DNA from: JALZDI01 sp036259355
GTDB lineage: Bacteria > Actinomycetota > Actinomycetes > Propionibacteriales > Nocardioidaceae
DNA length: 7,123 bases
NCBI GenBank assembly: GCA_036259355.1
Contig: DATABY010000145.1
Coordinates: 1-7,123 of the forward strand
Reading direction: 5' to 3'
Position numbers and translations under genes: made by a program. The notes beneath the pieces were generated by a model, which worked only from the letters and a program-made list of their open reading frames with translations, was not told where the DNA came from and ran no database searches. Positions 5,350 through 7,123 of the stretch are shown here, piece by piece (position 1 is the first letter of the stretch; each line of letters starts with the position of its first letter).

Positions 5350-6179
5350 ATGTCGAAGCCGCCGAAGTCTCCGAACCCGCCGAAGTCTCCGAAGCCCCCG
5401 CCGTCGCCGCCGAAGTCGGCTCCGCCTCCGCCGTCGCCACCGAAGTCGCCCCCGCCTCCGCCGTCGCCGCCGCCGTCGCCGCCTCCGCCGTCGTCCCAGC
5501 CGCCCATGCCCATCCCGGGCGTGAGCATGGAGCCGATCAGGAACCCGGGTAGCAGGCCGGACATCGCGTACGCGCCGAAGTAGCCCTGCGCCCACGGGCT
5601 GTACGCCGGACCGCCCTGCCAGTACGGCACCCGCTGCGGGCCCTTCATCACCGTGCGAATGTCCGGGTCGGCGCCGGCCTCCACCCGCTCGGCGTCGGCC
5701 GCACACACCGGGATGTCGCGCTTCTGGCCGCCCGCCGGGGCCCAGGAGATGTCGGTCGTGGAGGGCCCGTGCGCGGGGTTGAAGAAGCACGGCGGCCGGC
5801 GCTGAGGGAGGGGCTCCCCGGCGACGCGGGCCTTCACGCAGGCGATGGCGTAGCGGCCGTCCTCGAGGACCTCCGTCACGTGCCGCACCTGCTCCGGCGC
5901 CTGTACGGCGGCCACCGCGTCCTTGGCCTGCTCGTAGCAGTCGAGCGCCCGCTGGTAGTCCTGCCGGGTCGCCTCGTCGACGTCGTGGCCGATCACCGCG
6001 GTGTCGAGCCGGGTGACCTCCTCGCCGTACCGGGTCACGTCCTCGTCCGCGGTGCGTTTCACCGCCGCGAGGTCGGCGGCCTGCTGCGCCTCGACCTCGC
6101 GCCTGCGGCGCTGGTTGTTGCGGTAGGAGACGAATCCGACGACCGCCAGCCCGATCATCAGTAGGACGAAGAGTTCCAT
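5346..6179 (-). CDS. Membrane-anchored protein with conserved Cys/His core and Gly/Asp/Phe-rich C-terminal tail
   Basis: I recognise this as a conserved actinobacterial hypothetical type, without a named function. Residues 1-18 (MELFVLLMIGLAVVGFVS) form one membrane segment, followed by a basic patch (R20, then RRRR at 24-27), suggesting an outside-in anchor with the bulk in the cytoplasm. Residues 28-120 are charged and helical, possibly coiled. The core at 129-170 has PPCFFNPAHGP, a WAPAGG turn and VPVCAADAERVEAG; C131, H137 and C159 could bind metal (inference). A second, moderately hydrophobic segment (201-226, Met/Gly-rich) leads to a tail from 227 made almost only of Gly, Asp and Phe, ending in repeated DFGG units. 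The ATG at 6179 has AGGAGG 7 nt upstream. The gene is convergent with lpdA and its stop shares 2 bases of CTAG with the lpdA stop. It could alternatively be called simply a hypothetical membrane protein. Confidence 0.85.
   Translation of the reverse strand: MELFVLLMIGLAVVGFVSYRNNQRRRREVEAQQAADLAAVKRTADEDVTRYGEEVTRLDTAVIGHDVDEATRQDYQRALDCYEQAKDAVAAVQAPEQVRHVTEVLEDGRYAIACVKARVAGEPLPQRRPPCFFNPAHGPSTTDISWAPAGGQKRDIPVCAADAERVEAGADPDIRTVMKGPQRVPYWQGGPAYSPWAQGYFGAYAMSGLLPGFLIGSMLTPGMGMGGWDDGGGGDGGGDGGGGGDFGGDGGGGADFGGDGGGFGDFGGFGDFGGFDI
5359..5480 (-). repeat. Short tandem repeats encoding the Gly/Asp/Phe tail
   Basis: Two 17-base copies (5359-5375 and 5377-5393) repeat with an 18-base period, and CCGTCGCCGCCGAAGTCG at 5401-5418 recurs with one mismatch at 5431-5448, a 30-base period with partial continuation from 5461. 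Periods are multiples of three, keeping the frame of the protein and giving 6- and 10-residue units such as DFGGDGGGGA and DFGGFG. The plus strand here is almost purely pyrimidine/G-poor triplets, a probable site of length variation between strains. Confidence 0.75.
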
Positions 6180-6186
6180 GCCGAGT

Positions 6187-6192
6187 CCTCCT
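6187..6192 (-). promoter_or_regulatory. Ribosome binding site of the Gly-tail membrane protein
   Basis: AGGAGG on the minus strand, 7 nt before the ATG at 6179, near-perfect complement to the 16S 3' end. It fixes the start. A TAGGCT (6211-6216, minus) further upstream fits a TANNNT -10 element but has no -35 partner that I can see. Confidence 0.8.
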
Positions 6193-6267
6193 GCCAGAGC
6201 GCGTGCCTCGAGCCTACTTCGTCACGGGTAAGCCCTCCCGCGCCCGCTGAGTCGACCGATTCGCCCG

Positions 6268-6285
6268 AGTTACAGGCAAGTAACT
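6268..6285. promoter_or_regulatory. 18-bp palindrome in an AT-rich intergenic region, candidate operator
   Basis: AGTTAC (6268-6273) and GTAACT (6280-6285) are perfect inverted arms around AGGCAA; the half-site form GTTAC-N6-GTAAC resembles operators of TetR-family regulators in mycolic actinobacteria, though no specific regulator can be named. Seven A residues follow at 6289-6295, and 6280-6335 is unusually AT-rich for this window. It lies in the 243-bp divergent region between the Gly-tail gene (start 6179) and the amidase (start 6423), so it could control either. It is not a terminator: on the strand where T residues would occur they precede the stem. Confidence 0.5.
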
Positions 6286-6404
6286 ACGAAAAAAACCACC
6301 AGAGTCGCATATTTCTACTCGATTCCCTACACGACACGCCGATGGATGCACCAGTATCGCCACGGCTACCACAAGCCCCGATGGCCACACCAGCCGCAGA
6401 AAGC

Positions 6405-6411
6405 GGAGGAG
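6405..6411 (+). promoter_or_regulatory. Ribosome binding site of the amidase gene
   Basis: GGAGGAG lies 11 nt before the ATG at 6423, slightly farther than usual. No other in-frame start lies between, and the basic n-region of the signal peptide begins at this ATG, so the start is kept. Confidence 0.6.
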
Positions 6412-6422
6412 TTCACGACCAT

Positions 6423-7123
6423 ATGCGACAGCGCAGCGGTACTCGGACCGAGCACGCACGCAGAAACCCCAAGCCGAAGCACCTCGTCACCACCGCCCTC
6501 GTCACCGGAGTGAGCCTCGCGGCGGCCCCCGCGGCCGCCGTCCCCGTGCGGCCGTCGGAGCAGGGGGGCGGGGCGACACAGCCGGTGCCGATCGAGAACA
6601 CGGCCGATGCCTCGACCCGCGCCGCCGCGGCGGCGCACACAGACACCGAGGTGGAGGAGGTCGACGTCCCGCGGGTCCGCGACGGAGCAGTCGCCGGTCC
6701 CGGCCAGCCGGGGAAGCGGGTCGTGGCCCACCTCGAGCGCCAGGCTACGGAGCCGTTCGCCATGGTCGGTCTCACCTGGCGAGCGGGTAGCGCGCCGGAG
6801 GACGTCGCCGTGCAGGTGCGGGTGCGGGGAGACCGCGGCTGGTCGGGCTGGGACCACCTGCACGTCCATCCCGGTGAGGGACCCGCGCCGGCGGAGGAGC
6901 GCGGCGTGACCCGCGACGGAACCGCCCCCTTGTGGGTCGACTCCGCCGACGGCGTACAGGCACGGATCGTCAGCGCGAACGGCACCGCTCCGGCCGACGC
7001 CGAGCTGGTGCTCGTCGACCCGGGAGGCTCCTCCACCTCCCCGGCAGGCGCGGAGTACGCCGCACCGCGGACGGGCGCAGCCGTCACCGCCACACCCGCC
7101 GTGGTCACCGGGTCCAGGGCGGG
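6423..7123 (+). CDS. Secreted N-acetylmuramoyl-L-alanine amidase (PGRP-type), N-terminal part only, cut by the window edge
   Basis: The frame is open from the ATG at 6423 to the right edge, 233 codons without a stop. An export signal is evident: basic start (MRQRSGTRTEHARRNPKPKH, 1-20), hydrophobic stretch LVTTALVTGVSLAAAPAAA (21-39) and likely cleavage after APAAA. A disordered acidic Ala-rich linker follows (about 45-85). Residues 110-200 form the domain usually found before the peptidoglycan-recognition amidase domain in Streptomyces-type exported amidases: EPFAMVGLTWRAG, VQVRVRGDRGWSGWDHL (130-146), GTAPLWVDSADGVQARI (166-182) and ELVLVDPGG (194-202). The zinc-binding catalytic domain would lie beyond 7123, so enzymatic activity cannot be confirmed. 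Expected role is cleavage of the bond between N-acetylmuramic acid and L-alanine in peptidoglycan at the cell surface. It stands alone, divergent from the Gly-tail gene, behind a 243-bp region containing a palindrome. Confidence 0.85.
   Translation, partial: MRQRSGTRTEHARRNPKPKHLVTTALVTGVSLAAAPAAAVPVRPSEQGGGATQPVPIENTADASTRAAAAAHTDTEVEEVDVPRVRDGAVAGPGQPGKRVVAHLERQATEPFAMVGLTWRAGSAPEDVAVQVRVRGDRGWSGWDHLHVHPGEGPAPAEERGVTRDGTAPLWVDSADGVQARIVSANGTAPADAELVLVDPGGSSTSPAGAEYAAPRTGAAVTATPAVVTGSRA

Noticed and set aside
5350..5583. Plus-strand Pro/Ser/Lys-rich open frame just after lpdA
   Set aside because: It is the antisense of the Gly-rich tail; the opposite strand has a strong ribosome site, a membrane anchor and a full-length coherent protein.
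6268..6295. Intrinsic terminator formed by the palindrome and the A-tract
   Set aside because: Read on the minus strand the T residues come before the stem, and on the plus strand the stem is followed by A residues, so neither direction gives a stem followed by a U-tract.
6180..6422. Cyclic di-AMP (ydaO-type) riboswitch upstream of the amidase
   Set aside because: Such elements are common before actinobacterial cell-wall hydrolases, but I could not find the conserved core segments or the pairing expected.
6214..6459. Open minus-strand frame of 81 codons with a hydrophobic stretch, upstream of the Gly-tail gene
   Set aside because: It overlaps the amidase ribosome site, signal peptide and the palindrome, has unbiased codon use with many rare A/T-ending codons, no ribosome site and no recognisable family.
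1..7123. A mobile element, phage, defence or secondary-metabolite system
   Set aside because: No transposase, integrase, terminal repeats, tRNA-type attachment site, CRISPR-like repeats or clustered biosynthetic genes are visible; the genes look like ordinary chromosomal singletons.

Overview
The window is high-GC DNA with strong third-position G/C bias, GTG as well as ATG starts, and protein families typical of Actinobacteria: a DUF222/13E12-type HNH protein, an LpdA-type flavoprotein next to a gamma-glutamylcyclotransferase, and a secreted PGRP-type amidase. The lpdA/gamma-glutamylcyclotransferase pairing is also known from Mycobacterium tuberculosis (Rv3303c/Rv3304). This suggests a mycolic or pseudonocardial actinomycete, but genus cannot be read from the sequence.

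Layout, left to right. Positions 1-1009 (minus) hold the N-terminal and central part of a DUF222/13E12 protein that is clearly broken: three separate one-base frameshifts and two in-frame TAG stops. Next come an unrecognised conserved 169-residue protein (1044-1553, minus), a WrbA-type flavodoxin quinone reductase (1618-2220, minus) and a DinB/DUF664-type four-helix protein (2335-2925, minus). A divergent MmcQ/YjbR-family gene follows (2992-3447, plus). It converges, 3 bases apart, on a gamma-glutamylcyclotransferase-like gene (3451-3903, minus). That gene diverges from an lpdA-type NAD(P)H:quinone reductase (3934-5349, plus). The lpdA stop codon overlaps the stop of a convergent membrane-anchored protein with a Gly/Asp/Phe-rich tail (5346-6179, minus). 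After a relatively AT-rich intergenic region with an 18-bp palindrome, the 5' part of a secreted N-acetylmuramoyl-L-alanine amidase runs off the right edge (6423-7123, plus).

The genes sit mostly as single units in alternating orientation, so no large operon is evident. The loose theme is redox housekeeping (two quinone-reductase-type flavoproteins and a glutathione/gamma-glutamyl-type hydrolase) beside envelope functions. I see no mobile element boundary, CRISPR array, RNA gene or defence cassette, and no convincing undescribed multi-gene system. The items most worth a second look are the multiply disrupted DUF222 gene, a repeat structure over the cyclotransferase/lpdA divergent promoter, the palindrome upstream of the amidase, and the Gly-rich membrane protein with its Cys/His-containing conserved core.
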